Origin: Clostridia bacterium
GTDB taxonomy: Bacteria > Bacillota > Clostridia > Oscillospirales > CAG-272
DNA length: 52,173 nucleotides
Assembly (NCBI GenBank): GCA_017613355.1
Contig: JAGAEA010000040.1
Coordinates: forward strand, 1 to 52,173
Reading direction: 5' to 3'
The position numbers and the translations under genes are program-made. Below are positions 23,463 through 31,196 of this stretch, in pieces; position 1 is the first letter of the stretch, and each line of letters opens with the position of its first letter. The notes under the pieces are model-generated. The model was not told the DNA's origin and did not search any database. It saw only the letters and a program-made list of their open reading frames with translations.

Positions 23463-23960
23463 ATGCAACGGGAAACGGAGCGGGTCACGCACCCGCTTGA
23501 ACCGATTTTCAACGGGACGTCCGAGCGGTTAATTCTCGGTAGTTTCCCGTCGGTCGCCTCGCGCGAGGCGGCATTTTACTACGGACATCCGAGGAACCGC
23601 TTTTGGCAAGTGCTTGCCGACGTTTACGATTGCCCTTTGCCGGAAACCGACGACGGACGGCGGGAACTGATCCTTTCCAAGGGGCTTGCGCTTTGGGATG
23701 TGATCGCGTCCTGCCGCATCCGGGGGTCGGCGGACAGCGCCATTTCGGACGTGGTGCCGAACGACCTTTCAATAATCCTTGCCGCGGCTCCGATCAAGCG
23801 GATTTTCGTCAACGGACGGACGGCGGGAAAATACTACATGAAATTTCAATATCCGAAGTTCGGCATTTTGCCAACGGTTCTGCCGTCAACCAGCCCCGCC
23901 AACGCGGCGTGGAGCATGGAACGGTTGACGTCGGCGTGGCGTGCGGCGCTGTGCGAGTAA
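23463..23960 (+). CDS. DNA-deoxyinosine glycosylase (UDG superfamily)
   Basis: 165 residues. The opening LILGSFPSVASREAAFYYGH followed by PRNRFWQVLADVY is the active-site region of the Mug-like / deoxyinosine glycosylase branch of uracil-DNA glycosylases. A second motif is LPSTSPANAAWSMERL near the end (STSPANA loop). It removes deaminated bases such as hypoxanthine or uracil to start base-excision repair. Promoter TTGCAA-17-TACAAT directly upstream. Confidence 0.88.
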   Translation: MQRETERVTHPLEPIFNGTSERLILGSFPSVASREAAFYYGHPRNRFWQVLADVYDCPLPETDDGRRELILSKGLALWDVIASCRIRGSADSAISDVVPNDLSIILAAAPIKRIFVNGRTAGKYYMKFQYPKFGILPTVLPSTSPANAAWSMERLTSAWRAALCE

Positions 23961-23990
23961 CGGGGGGGGTCCGGAAGCGAATATCCATTG

Positions 23991-24029
23991 AAAAAAGCCC
24001 GATTGATTGTCACACAATCGGGCTTTTTT
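23991..24029. terminator. terminator after the glycosylase
   Basis: aaaaaagcccgattg / caatcgggctttttt; strong on both strands, also usable by the convergent thioesterase. Confidence 0.85.
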
Positions 24030-24090
24030 CTGTATCGGACGGTTCCCAAGCACGAGATCAAGGGAAACCGACTGAACGGTATTACGCGGA

Positions 24091-24516
24091 TTATCCCTCG
24101 GGATCGCTTTCGGGCAACAACCGATTTAACGTATCGTAGAACTCCGGAAATTTTTTGTTGATCCGAACCGGCATTCCGTCTTTCCCGAGAAAACAATGCT
24201 CGGAAACGGCTTTGCAGACGATTTTTGCTTCGCTGTTGGTCATCGTATAGCCGAGTTTCAACCGTACTCCGCGAAATTCCAGAACGGAAATCGCGATAAA
24301 GACGTCATCCGGAAACGTGGTGCTGTGCAGATAGCGGCACTCCACCGACGTAACGGGAGAGATTAATCCTTCATCTTCGAATTTTTGATAGTTCCATCCA
24401 AGCTGATCGAAAAAGTCGATGCGGGCTTCCTCCATCCAACGAATGTAGTTGGAATGATGGGTAAAACCCATCCGATCGGTTTCGTAATAGTGTACGGTGT
24501 GTTTATAAGGTTTCAT
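24091..24516 (-). CDS. acyl-CoA thioesterase (4HBT hotdog family)
   Basis: 141 residues, YbgC/FadM-like. The active-site pattern YETDRMGFTHHSNYIRWMEE (Asp ~14) is clear, with EARIDFFDQLGW after it and VRLKLGYTM in the beta sheet. It hydrolyses acyl-CoA or acyl-ACP thioesters in the cytoplasm; chain length is unknown. Single gene. Confidence 0.9.
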   Translation of the reverse strand: MKPYKHTVHYYETDRMGFTHHSNYIRWMEEARIDFFDQLGWNYQKFEDEGLISPVTSVECRYLHSTTFPDDVFIAISVLEFRGVRLKLGYTMTNSEAKIVCKAVSEHCFLGKDGMPVRINKKFPEFYDTLNRLLPESDPEG

Positions 24517-24604
24517 CGTTTTTCTCGTTTCATGTATTTTCTCCTACATTATAGCATGATAATTTCAAAAAATCAAGTATCGAATGCAACAAAAAAGCCG
24601 GATC

Positions 24605-24708
24605 CCGTCGCGGCTCCGGCAACCCACAGGGCTGTCATTCACTCCCGCGCCGCTTCGAGCCCTTTCAGACCAAAAGGACGGGAGACGTTGTACGTCTCCC
24701 GTCCTTTT
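24605..24708 (+). repeat. 104-bp interspersed repeat, copy 1
   Basis: Same length and about 85% identity to 26871-26974. It has a shared ccgtcgcgg start, a gggctgtcattca core, cgcttcgagccctttcag, and a 17-bp-stem hairpin (aaaaggacgggagacgt / acgtctcccgtcctttt). Non-coding. Confidence 0.8.
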
Positions 24709-24867
24709 GACTTGTCCGACCGAAAAAGATAAATTCCGCATCAGAACAACTGAATGAAGCGCCGGGTTCAAATCCCGACTTTTATTCGTTTTCTTTTCCA
24801 AATTGACCGTTTTTTCAAAAAAGTGTTCAAAAGGAAAGAGCGGAAAACCTGCTCTGCAAAAGAGAAA

Positions 24868-24909
24868 ACCGGTCAACATTCAAACCGCAGGGTTCAGATG
24901 TTGACCGGT
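24868..24909. other. perfect 12-bp inverted repeat
   Basis: ACCGGTCAACAT / ATGTTGACCGGT with an 18-nt loop; no T-run. Between the repeat and the XRE promoter. Function unknown, possibly a regulator site or mRNA hairpin. Confidence 0.6.
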
Positions 24910-24949
24910 GATCACACATAAATCGAGAACTTTTCTCTCGAAATGAGAT

Positions 24950-25003
24950 GTTTACTTTTTCAAAAATGCCTGCTATAATATTGTCAGGCGCCAAAAAGTA
25001 AAC
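24950..25003 (+). promoter_or_regulatory. promoter and nested inverted repeats of the XRE gene
   Basis: TTTACT (24951), 17 bases, TATAAT (24974). It is flanked by a perfect 11-bp inverted repeat GTTTACTTTTT (24950) / AAAAAGTAAAC (24993), with an inner GCCTG / CAGGC pair. The layout suggests autorepression by the encoded HTH protein. Confidence 0.6.
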
Positions 25004-25022
25004 ACGAAAGGATATCAGAACG

Positions 25023-26204
25023 ATGAATGAATACTTTGGAAAAAATATCAAAACTCTGCGCAAGAGCAAAAACCTGACACAGGAGCAGTTTGCCGATGAA
25101 CTTGGCGTGTCGTTTCAATCAGTAAGCCGTTGGGAAAACTGCATTACCTATCCGGACGTGGAGATGATCCCGATCATTGCGCGTTTTTTCGGAGTTTCGA
25201 CGGATTTTCTGTTCGGCGTGCCGGAAGAGGAAAAGTCCGAGAAGTTCAAGGACTTCATGCGCGAACTGCGCGAATTGCCCGAAAATGGAGCGGAACGCGC
25301 CATCGAAATCATTCGCCTAATCAGAGGAAACTATGACATCCGTTCAACGACAAAGGAAAACCGCTTTGGCGACCTTTGTGAAAGTCTTTATTATTCAGCC
25401 GTCAAAAAGACGAAAGAACTGACCAATGAACTGCGCAAGGTTGCAGAGATCTTTTTTGAAAGCGATCCCGGTGCAGTTTCCAAATCCTGTGCATTGGGCT
25501 ACTATGTCGACCTGGAAGATGAATCTTATATTTCTCCGCTTCTCGATCGGTACGCAGCCAGCGAATATTCATTGAGAGATTCTTTGCTTTATGAAAGATA
25601 TCTCTATCTGGATGATTTCGACAACCTTGAAAAAGTCCGTCAACGGAAAGTTTTCAAATCTGTTGTGGAACTGTTCGATGGCACTTCATGGAAAGATTGG
25701 CGCGCGCAGAACGACGTTCATTTTGCTTTTTGGAAAAACGACTTATTTCTGGATTTTTTGCACCGCTTTACGAACGAAACGCCGACGGAAGATCATCCGA
25801 TCACCTGTGGTTTGGAACCTGACGTCTTTATGATTCAGCGGATTACCGCCGGGGAACTTTGTGCCTGCTATCTGGCAATGCTCGGGCGCACGGAAGAAGC
25901 ACTTATAACACTGGAAGACGTAGTTTCTCTTTTGGAAAAAGGGATGGCTTTACCTCACGGTGCAATTATTAAAAGCCGAAGCCCCGCCATGCAGTCTTTT
26001 TCCATGAGGGTTGATACGTCCGGGCGCTGGCATAAATTGGAGGAAAACGAAGAAGATCCGCACGCAATACATGAGGCATGGGCATTGACACCGGAAATTT
26101 CATATGAACGCCTGACAAGCGATCCGCGCTGGGCATGGTTCAATCCGATTCGGAAAGATCTGCGGTTCCTTGCACTTGCAAACCGTGTGAAAACGCTGAT
26201 TTAA
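25023..26204 (+). CDS. XRE-family HTH regulator with long helical C-terminal domain
   Basis: 393 residues, start at ATG behind GAAAGGATAT. The Cro/CI-type HTH lies in residues 8-65 (IKTLRKSKNLTQEQFADELG, VSFQSVSRWENCITYPDVEM). The remaining ~320 residues are mostly helical, TPR-like, with many Trp/Phe and no known name (ERYLYLDDFDNLEKVRQR, LCACYLAMLGRTEEALITLE). This is the Clostridial layout of an HTH fused to a helical sensor. It likely represses its own promoter, which has symmetrical half-sites; the ligand is unknown. Confidence 0.88.
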   Translation: MNEYFGKNIKTLRKSKNLTQEQFADELGVSFQSVSRWENCITYPDVEMIPIIARFFGVSTDFLFGVPEEEKSEKFKDFMRELRELPENGAERAIEIIRLIRGNYDIRSTTKENRFGDLCESLYYSAVKKTKELTNELRKVAEIFFESDPGAVSKSCALGYYVDLEDESYISPLLDRYAASEYSLRDSLLYERYLYLDDFDNLEKVRQRKVFKSVVELFDGTSWKDWRAQNDVHFAFWKNDLFLDFLHRFTNETPTEDHPITCGLEPDVFMIQRITAGELCACYLAMLGRTEEALITLEDVVSLLEKGMALPHGAIIKSRSPAMQSFSMRVDTSGRWHKLEENEEDPHAIHEAWALTPEISYERLTSDPRWAWFNPIRKDLRFLALANRVKTLI

Positions 26205-26219
26205 CGAAAACCTCCGGCT

Positions 26220-26252
26220 CTACGCCATTCGCGCTCTGCGCGAATGGCGTAG
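26220..26252. terminator. hairpin after the XRE gene
   Basis: ctacgccattcgcg / cgcgaatggcgtag, 15-bp stem with TCT loop; there is no T-run. Confidence 0.5.
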
Positions 26253-26254
26253 GT

Positions 26255-26656
26255 TCAAATGCGTTTCTGCAAGCAAAAGATACAGTCCGATGACGGACTA
26301 TTATTTGTTTTCTTTTGCGGTATTGATGGAAGAATCAAAATTCGTTTTAGTTCCGTGCATTGTTGGAGCAGCTGCGGGTCGTTATAATAACCACTTTCCA
26401 AAAGCAATTCGATCCAATATTCGCTCTCGGAGCATTCTTTCAAAGCGATTTGCAACTTTGCAACAAAGTCCGCTTTACTATGAGCGTAAAACGCCTCTCT
26501 GATGTTTGCTCCGATGCTAGTTCCGGCTCTCAAAAATTGATTTGTTAAAACGCTTTCCCGTTTTACCGATTTGATTTCGTTGCAGACTTTTATAACCATA
26601 ACAGCAAACGCTTTGGATTTTATCAACAGGGGACTTTCGACCATTTTATATGACAA
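26255..26656 (-). CDS. four-helix-bundle protein (23S rRNA intervening-sequence type), frameshifted at the C-terminus
   Basis: Reads as 133 residues. The body KSKAFAVMVIKVCNEIKSVK, NQFLRAGTSIGANIREAFYA, FVAKLQIALKECSESEYWIE is the S23/IVS four-helix-bundle family, thought to be a small mobile-element-associated RNA- or DNA-binding protein. The usual ending (…SINTAKENK-stop) is present but in another frame: a 1-base loss near 26330-26334 carries the frame past the ancestral stop at 26301-26303 and adds ~15 unrelated residues. It is flanked by repeats (26.70-26.81 kb) typical of these units. Confidence 0.8.
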   Translation of the reverse strand: MSYKMVESPLLIKSKAFAVMVIKVCNEIKSVKRESVLTNQFLRAGTSIGANIREAFYAHSKADFVAKLQIALKECSESEYWIELLLESGYYNDPQLLQQCTELKRILILPSIPQKKTNNSPSSDCIFCLQKRI

Positions 26657-26702
26657 CCTTTCTAAAAAATACTTTTCGCCCTGGCGAAAAGTTACCGTAC
26701 CT

Positions 26703-26790
26703 CTTCACTTTTCACTTTTACCTCTTACCTGCCCCAAAGGCGAGTGAAGAGTGAAGAGTGAATAGTGAAAGGGTAAAAGGTAGCCCCAAA
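26703..26790. repeat. large imperfect inverted repeat with GAGTGAA units
   Basis: cttcacttttcacttttacc on the left is mirrored by tagtgaaagggtaaaagg on the right. Between them are three to four tandem (a)gagtgaa copies. Non-coding, upstream of the four-helix-bundle gene; probably an end structure of that mobile unit. Confidence 0.6.
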
Positions 26791-26809
26791 GACTTGCGCC
26801 TTTGGGGCT
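26782..26809. terminator. hairpin next to the tRNA-Ile 3' scrap
   Basis: agccccaaag / ctttggggct; on the minus strand it directly follows CCA of the truncated tRNA end, the same arrangement as at the intact tRNA-Ile. Confidence 0.5.
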
Positions 26810-26830
26810 TGGTGGACCATCAAGGACTCG
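26810..26830 (-). pseudogene. 3' end scrap of tRNA-Ile
   Basis: 21 bases (tggtggaccatcaaggactc + g) equal to the last 21 bases of the tRNA-Ile at 26974 with one change; the rest of the tRNA is absent. With the intact gene it flanks ~143 bp, as expected from insertion at a tRNA 3' end. Confidence 0.7.
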
Positions 26831-26870
26831 TTCTCGCCTACGCCGTTGCGACGGCGTGACGGCTCGGTCT

Positions 26871-26974
26871 CCGTCGCGGTTCTGACAGCCCACCGGGCTG
26901 TCATTCAGTACCGCTCCGCTTCGAGCCCTTTCAGGTCAAAAGGACGGGAGACGATATACGTCTCCCGTCCTTTT
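26871..26974 (+). repeat. 104-bp interspersed repeat, copy 2
   Basis: Copy of 24605-24708. Its long hairpin abuts the CCA end of tRNA-Ile and on the minus strand could serve as the tRNA terminator (17-bp stem, U4). Confidence 0.8.
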
Positions 26975-27050
26975 GGTGGACCATCAAGGGCTCGAACCTT
27001 GGACCGACCGGTTATGAGCCGGTGGCTCTGACCAACTGAGCTAATGGTCC
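26974..27050 (-). tRNA. tRNA-Ile (CAT, lysidine type) or tRNA-Met
   Basis: 77 nt with CCA. The acceptor GGACCAT pairs with ATGGTCC and the anticodon loop is CTCATAA. The CTCATAA loop with a GGACC acceptor matches the minor isoleucine tRNA read as k2CAU better than elongator Met. D arm TCAGTTGGTCAGA, T loop TTCGAGC. Confidence 0.9.
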
Positions 27051-27062
27051 GTAACATTCTAT

Positions 27063-27091
27063 ATTATACAGATTTTTCTTTCAAAAGTCAA
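27063..27091 (-). promoter_or_regulatory. promoter of tRNA-Ile
   Basis: Minus strand TTGACT, 17 bases, TATAAT. Confidence 0.8.
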
Positions 27092-27147
27092 GTCCTTTCC
27101 CGAATTCTTTTGTCTTCAAAAAAAATTGAATTTTTTTCAAAAACCTA

Positions 27148-27176
27148 TTGACAAATCGCGGCGACCGTCGTATAAT
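27148..27176 (+). promoter_or_regulatory. promoter of the T-box / trpB2 transcript
   Basis: TTGACA, 17 bases, TATAAT, a few bases before the T-box. Confidence 0.88.
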
Positions 27177-27182
27177 GTACTA

Positions 27183-27459
27183 AACCGATGAGAAAGAAGA
27201 GTAGCAGGTCGGTCGTTTCCCAAAGAGAGTCGCGGGTGGTGGGATCGCGGCGGAGCGTGGCTTGTGAATGGGCTTTTGAGGGCGGACCGAAGGAAACGTT
27301 GCGCGTGTTTTCGTAGGCTCCGACGGGGTGCGTTCCCGTTATCATCAGCGCCGCATATCAGGGGTATGTGTGAAGAGCGAAGGCATAGCCTTCAATCCGG
27401 GTGGCACCGCGGAGAGATTCGTCCCGGCTATCGAAAGATAGCTATGGGACTTTTTTTCT
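27183..27459 (+). ncRNA. T-box leader (probably tRNA-Trp responsive)
   Basis: Stem I signatures gaagagtag and AGAGAG (about 27195-27230), a likely specifier TGG at 27269-27271 after gtgaa, and the T-box antiterminator sequence GGGTGGCACCGCGG (27399-27412). An intrinsic terminator follows (gtcccggctatc / gatagctatgggac, then TTTTTTT; 27421-27459). Uncharged tRNA pairs with specifier and T-box, prevents the terminator and turns on the downstream gene. The Trp assignment rests on the TGG and on the TrpB-like product. Confidence 0.88.
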
Positions 27460-27520
27460 TCCAAAGTATTTCCGAACCCCAAACCAATTTTCAGCCGAAA
27501 AAGGCAAAGGAGTGTTTGAA

Positions 27521-28894
27521 ATGGCAAACGAAAAAATCCCGTACAAAATCTATTTGGAAGAAAAAGAGATGCCCACCACCTGGTATAACGTCCGCGCGGA
27601 TATGAAACAGAAACCCGCGCCTCTGCTCAATCCCGGAACGGGCAAACCCATGACCGCAGAAGAACTTTCCCATGTGTTCTGCGATGAGCTCGTCGCGCAA
27701 GAGCTCAACAACACCGACCGCTATATCCCGATCCCCGAAGAGATCCGCACGTTCTACAAAATGTACCGTCCGTCTCCTCTCGTTCGCGCTTATTGTCTCG
27801 AAGAGAAGCTCGGCACACCCGCGAAGATCTACTACAAGTTTGAAGGAAACAACACGAGCGGAAGCCACAAACTCAATTCCGCGATCGCGCAGGCATACTA
27901 CGCAAAAAAGCAGGGACTCAAAGGCGTCACGACCGAAACGGGCGCGGGTCAGTGGGGCACGGCTCTTTCCATGGCTTGCTCCTATTTCGGATTGGACTGC
28001 AAGGTCTATATGGTCAAAGTTTCCTATGAGCAAAAGCCGTTCCGCCGCGAGGTCATGCGTACCTACGGTGCGTCGGTCACGCCCTCTCCGTCCACCGAGA
28101 CCGAAGTCGGCAAGAAGATCCTCGCCGAGTTCCCCGGCACCACGGGAAGCCTCGGTTGCGCCATTTCCGAAGCCGTGGAAGCCGCCGTTACGCGCGACGG
28201 TTACCGCTATGTGCTCGGCAGTGTGCTTTCTCAGGTGCTCCTGCATCAATCGGTCATCGGCATGGAGACCAAAGCCGCGCTCGATAAATACGGCATCAAA
28301 CCCGACATCATTATCGGTTGTGCGGGCGGCGGTTCCAACCTCGGCGGTCTGATCGCTCCGTTCATGGGCGAAAAGCTCCGCGGCGAAGCCGACTACCGTT
28401 TCATCGCGGTCGAGCCTGCGTCCTGCCCGAGCTTGACCCGCGGCAAATATGTGTACGATTTCTGCGACACGGGTAAGGTTTGCCCGCTTGCGAAAATGTA
28501 CACGCTCGGAAGCGGATTCATTCCGGCGCCGAACCATGCGGGCGGCTTGCGCTACCACGGCATGAGCTCCATTCTTTCCGAGCTCTACGACGAAGGACTG
28601 CTGGAAGCCACAAGCGTCAAGCAGACCGACGTTTTCAAAGCCGCCGAGTATTTCGCTCGCGTGGAAGGCATTCTTCCCGCGCCCGAAAGTTCGCACGCGA
28701 TCAGGGCCGCGATCGACGAAGCCCTGAAATGCAAGGAAACGGGCGAGGAAAAGACCATTGTGTTCGGCTTGACGGGAACCGGTTATTTCGACATGGTTGC
28801 CTATGAGCAGTTCCACAACGGAACCATGACCGATTACATTCCCACCGATAAAGAGATTGCCGAAAGCATTGCGAAGACCCCCGGCATTCAATGA
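27521..28894 (+). CDS. trpB: TrpB-like PLP enzyme (TrpB2 type tryptophan synthase beta chain)
   Basis: 457 residues, longer than the ~400 of ordinary TrpB; ATG behind AAAGGAGTG. The PLP lysine is in SGSHKLNSA (Lys117), with TTETGAGQWG and the phosphate-binding GCAGGGSNLGG. The N-terminal extension and the RPSPLVRAYCLEEKLG segment fit the TrpB2 branch, which condenses indole or another nucleophile with serine. No trpA or other trp gene is near. The T-box upstream ties its expression to tRNA charging, so it may serve to salvage indole when tryptophan is short. Confidence 0.9.
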   Translation: MANEKIPYKIYLEEKEMPTTWYNVRADMKQKPAPLLNPGTGKPMTAEELSHVFCDELVAQELNNTDRYIPIPEEIRTFYKMYRPSPLVRAYCLEEKLGTPAKIYYKFEGNNTSGSHKLNSAIAQAYYAKKQGLKGVTTETGAGQWGTALSMACSYFGLDCKVYMVKVSYEQKPFRREVMRTYGASVTPSPSTETEVGKKILAEFPGTTGSLGCAISEAVEAAVTRDGYRYVLGSVLSQVLLHQSVIGMETKAALDKYGIKPDIIIGCAGGGSNLGGLIAPFMGEKLRGEADYRFIAVEPASCPSLTRGKYVYDFCDTGKVCPLAKMYTLGSGFIPAPNHAGGLRYHGMSSILSELYDEGLLEATSVKQTDVFKAAEYFARVEGILPAPESSHAIRAAIDEALKCKETGEEKTIVFGLTGTGYFDMVAYEQFHNGTMTDYIPTDKEIAESIAKTPGIQ

Positions 28895-28903
28895 TTTCAA
28901 GAA

Positions 28904-28937
28904 AACGACCCGTCCGCTTCTGCGGATGGGTCGTTTT
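28904..28937. terminator. terminator of trpB2
   Basis: acgacccgtccgc / gcggatgggtcgt, then TTTTT. Confidence 0.85.
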
Positions 28938-29073
28938 TGCGTTTCAGAGGACGTTTTTCGACACACGCTGTGAAAAAATTGCCGTTCGTCACACTTCGCT
29001 TGCATTCGACCGACCCGATATGGTAGGATAGGGTAGGTTGTCCCACCGAGGGCAACGGAAAGGGGAAAGAAAA

Positions 29074-29724
29074 ATGCGAAGATTGCGGCTATGTGTGGTT
29101 GGGGCGGCGTTGTGCTGTTTGCTGTTCGGCGGTTGTTTACAGGTGAAGGCGAGGGGAGCGGCGGGGAAACCGACGGAAGGAACCGCCGACGTGAACGGCG
29201 TTGATTTTTCGGAATATGCCCGCGTGGAAGCCGAGCTTGCGGAACAGGCACAGAGAATTTCGGATTTTGAAACGAGACTTGCGGAGTTGGAAGCGCAAAA
29301 GGGTGGAACGACCGTTCCGGACGAGCCCACCGCGGACACGCTCTCCCCGTCCGATCCCGAAACGATCTACCGCTACACCGTATCGGACGATGGCTATGCC
29401 ACGATCACATCCTACCTCGGTGCCGAGGAAACGGCAGTCGTTCCGTCGTCGCTCGGCGGTTGTCCCGTGGCGGCGATCGGAGAAGAAGCGTTCAAAAACG
29501 GGAGCGTGGCGTCGGTCGTCATTCCGAACGGCGTCCGTCGGGTGGATTGGTTTGCGTTCGACGGGTGTCATCGGTTGGCGTCGGTCACGGTGCCGAATTC
29601 GGTGGTCACCATCGGTTACGGGGCGTTCGACCTTTGCGCGCCTACACTTACCTTTACCTGCTCGGAAGGTTCCTATGCGGCGGGTTACGCGAAAAGCTAC
29701 GGAATTGCGGTGCGGGAACCGTAG
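29074..29724 (+). CDS. lipoprotein with BspA-type leucine-rich repeats
   Basis: 216 residues, ATG behind GGAAAGGGGAAAG. Lipobox LLFGGC (Cys ~21), a short coiled coil (YARVEAELAEQAQRISDFET), a Pro/Thr linker, then two to three LRR_5 repeats (AAIGEEAFKNGSVASVVIPN, VDWFAFDGCHRLASVTVP, IGYGAFDLC). It should be tethered outside the cell; such proteins bind host or matrix surfaces or serve as scaffolds. A larger, signal-less LRR protein lies at 36.2 kb. Confidence 0.85.
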   Translation: MRRLRLCVVGAALCCLLFGGCLQVKARGAAGKPTEGTADVNGVDFSEYARVEAELAEQAQRISDFETRLAELEAQKGGTTVPDEPTADTLSPSDPETIYRYTVSDDGYATITSYLGAEETAVVPSSLGGCPVAAIGEEAFKNGSVASVVIPNGVRRVDWFAFDGCHRLASVTVPNSVVTIGYGAFDLCAPTLTFTCSEGSYAAGYAKSYGIAVREP

Positions 29725-29761
29725 TTTTTCGGAAAAACTTTCCCAAAATCGCAAACCGCCC

Positions 29762-29790
29762 TTGACAAACGAGGGAAATCATTGTAAAAT
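29762..29790 (+). promoter_or_regulatory. promoter of ackA
   Basis: TTGACA, 17 bases, TAAAAT. Confidence 0.8.
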
Positions 29791-29833
29791 AGGAAAGGAG
29801 TATTTGAGAAAAGCAGAAAGGACATCTTCAAAC

Positions 29834-31045
29834 ATGAAAATTCTCGTAATCAACGCGGGTTCCTCTTCCATCAAATATCAGTTGATCGACATGGAAACCG
29901 AAACCCTGCTTGCCAAAGGACAAGCCGACCGTATCGGCATTGAGGGCGGCAACTTCAAGCAGAAGGTGGAAGGCAAACCCGACTATAAACTCGATATCCA
30001 AATGGCAAACCACGCCGAAGCGGTCAAGCTCGTGCTCGACACGCTGACGTCCAAGGAAAACGGCGTTATCAAGTCGCTTTCCGAGATCAGCGCGGTGGGG
30101 CATCGCGTGCTCCACGGCGGAGAGAAGTTTTCGGGTTCGGTCATTATCGACGAATCGGTCATTGCCGCCATCGAGGAGTGCTGTGAGCTCGGCCCGCTCC
30201 ATAACCCCCACAACCTCACGGGCATCCGCGCCTGCGAAAAGATGATGCCGGGCGTGCCGCAGGTCGCCGTGTTCGACACGGGCTTCCACCAGACCATGCC
30301 CGACTACGCCTACCTCTATGCATTGCCTTATGAATACTACGAAAAGTACCATATCCGCCGTTACGGGTTCCACGGAACCAGCCATCGCTACGTCAGTATG
30401 CGGGCGGCGGAAATGCTCGGTCGTGACCCCGCCAAGGGATTGAAGATCGTGACCTGTCACCTCGGAAACGGCTCGTCGATCGCGGCGGTCAAGGACGGAA
30501 AATGCTTTGATACCACCATGGGATTGACCCCGCTTGAAGGGATCATCATGGGAACGCGCTGCGGCTCGATCGATCCCGCCATCGTTCCGCTTTTGATGAA
30601 GAAGGAAAATCTCACGCCCGACCAGATCGACTACATTATGAATAAAAAATCGGGCATCCTCGGCGTTTCGCAGGTCACGAGCGACAACCGCGACATTGAG
30701 GAAGGCGCCAAGGCGGGCAACAAGCGCTATCAGTTGGTGGAGAGTATGCTCGTTCACCAGCTCACGAAGTACATCGGCGGCTACGCGGCGGCAATGGGCG
30801 GCGTGGACGCGATCGTGTTTGCGGGCGGCATCGGCGAGAACAATCCGCAGTACCGCACGCGTGTGGCGGAGAAGCTCGCGTTTCTCGGCGTAAAGATCGA
30901 CGAGGAACTCAACGCAAAGGCGAAACGGACGTCGGTGGAATACGACATTTCCGCGCCCGACGCCAAGGTCAGAATGCTGGTGATCCCCACCAACGAAGAA
31001 CTGATGATCGCAAAGGACACCATGGAACTGATCGGCAAGCAATAA
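29834..31045 (+). CDS. ackA: acetate kinase
   Basis: 403 residues, full length. Motifs: VINAGSSSIKYQL at the N-terminus (Asn7 region), GHRVLHGG, FHGTSHRYVS (catalytic His ~180), LGNGSSIAAVKDG, and the C-terminal FAGGIGENNPQYR. It transfers phosphate between acetyl-phosphate and ADP, making ATP during fermentation. No pta gene adjoins, so the pathway partner is encoded elsewhere. The long in-frame extension before the ATG overlaps the LRR gene and is not coding. Confidence 0.97.
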   Translation: MKILVINAGSSSIKYQLIDMETETLLAKGQADRIGIEGGNFKQKVEGKPDYKLDIQMANHAEAVKLVLDTLTSKENGVIKSLSEISAVGHRVLHGGEKFSGSVIIDESVIAAIEECCELGPLHNPHNLTGIRACEKMMPGVPQVAVFDTGFHQTMPDYAYLYALPYEYYEKYHIRRYGFHGTSHRYVSMRAAEMLGRDPAKGLKIVTCHLGNGSSIAAVKDGKCFDTTMGLTPLEGIIMGTRCGSIDPAIVPLLMKKENLTPDQIDYIMNKKSGILGVSQVTSDNRDIEEGAKAGNKRYQLVESMLVHQLTKYIGGYAAAMGGVDAIVFAGGIGENNPQYRTRVAEKLAFLGVKIDEELNAKAKRTSVEYDISAPDAKVRMLVIPTNEELMIAKDTMELIGKQ

Positions 31046-31073
31046 TTGCCGTTTCCGGAATTTGTCATAAATA

Positions 31074-31103
31074 CGCGAAAGAGATTTCTCTTTCGCGTTT
31101 TTT
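31074..31103 (+). terminator. terminator of ackA
   Basis: cgcgaaagaga / tctctttcgcg followed by TTTTTT. Confidence 0.88.
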
Positions 31104-31116
31104 ACAATTTCTTTTG

Positions 31117-31146
31117 TTGACAAAACAAAGCCGAGTATGGTATAAT
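31117..31146 (+). promoter_or_regulatory. promoter of the nuclease operon
   Basis: TTGACA, 18 bases, TATAAT. Confidence 0.75.
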
Positions 31147-31196
31147 AAACATATATGATTTCAAGGCGGGAGCACCCGAAGGAAAGGAGACGCGAC

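Noticed and set aside
24605..26974. CRISPR-like array from repeated hairpins
   Set aside because: Only two copies 2.3 kb apart, with no regular spacers and no cas genes.
26974..27050. Elongator tRNA-Met
   Set aside because: The CTCATAA loop and GGACC acceptor fit the k2CAU isoleucine tRNA better, although Met cannot be fully excluded.
27491..29251. A 586-residue frame opposite trpB2
   Set aside because: Arg/His-rich shadow that crosses the terminator and the trpB2 start.
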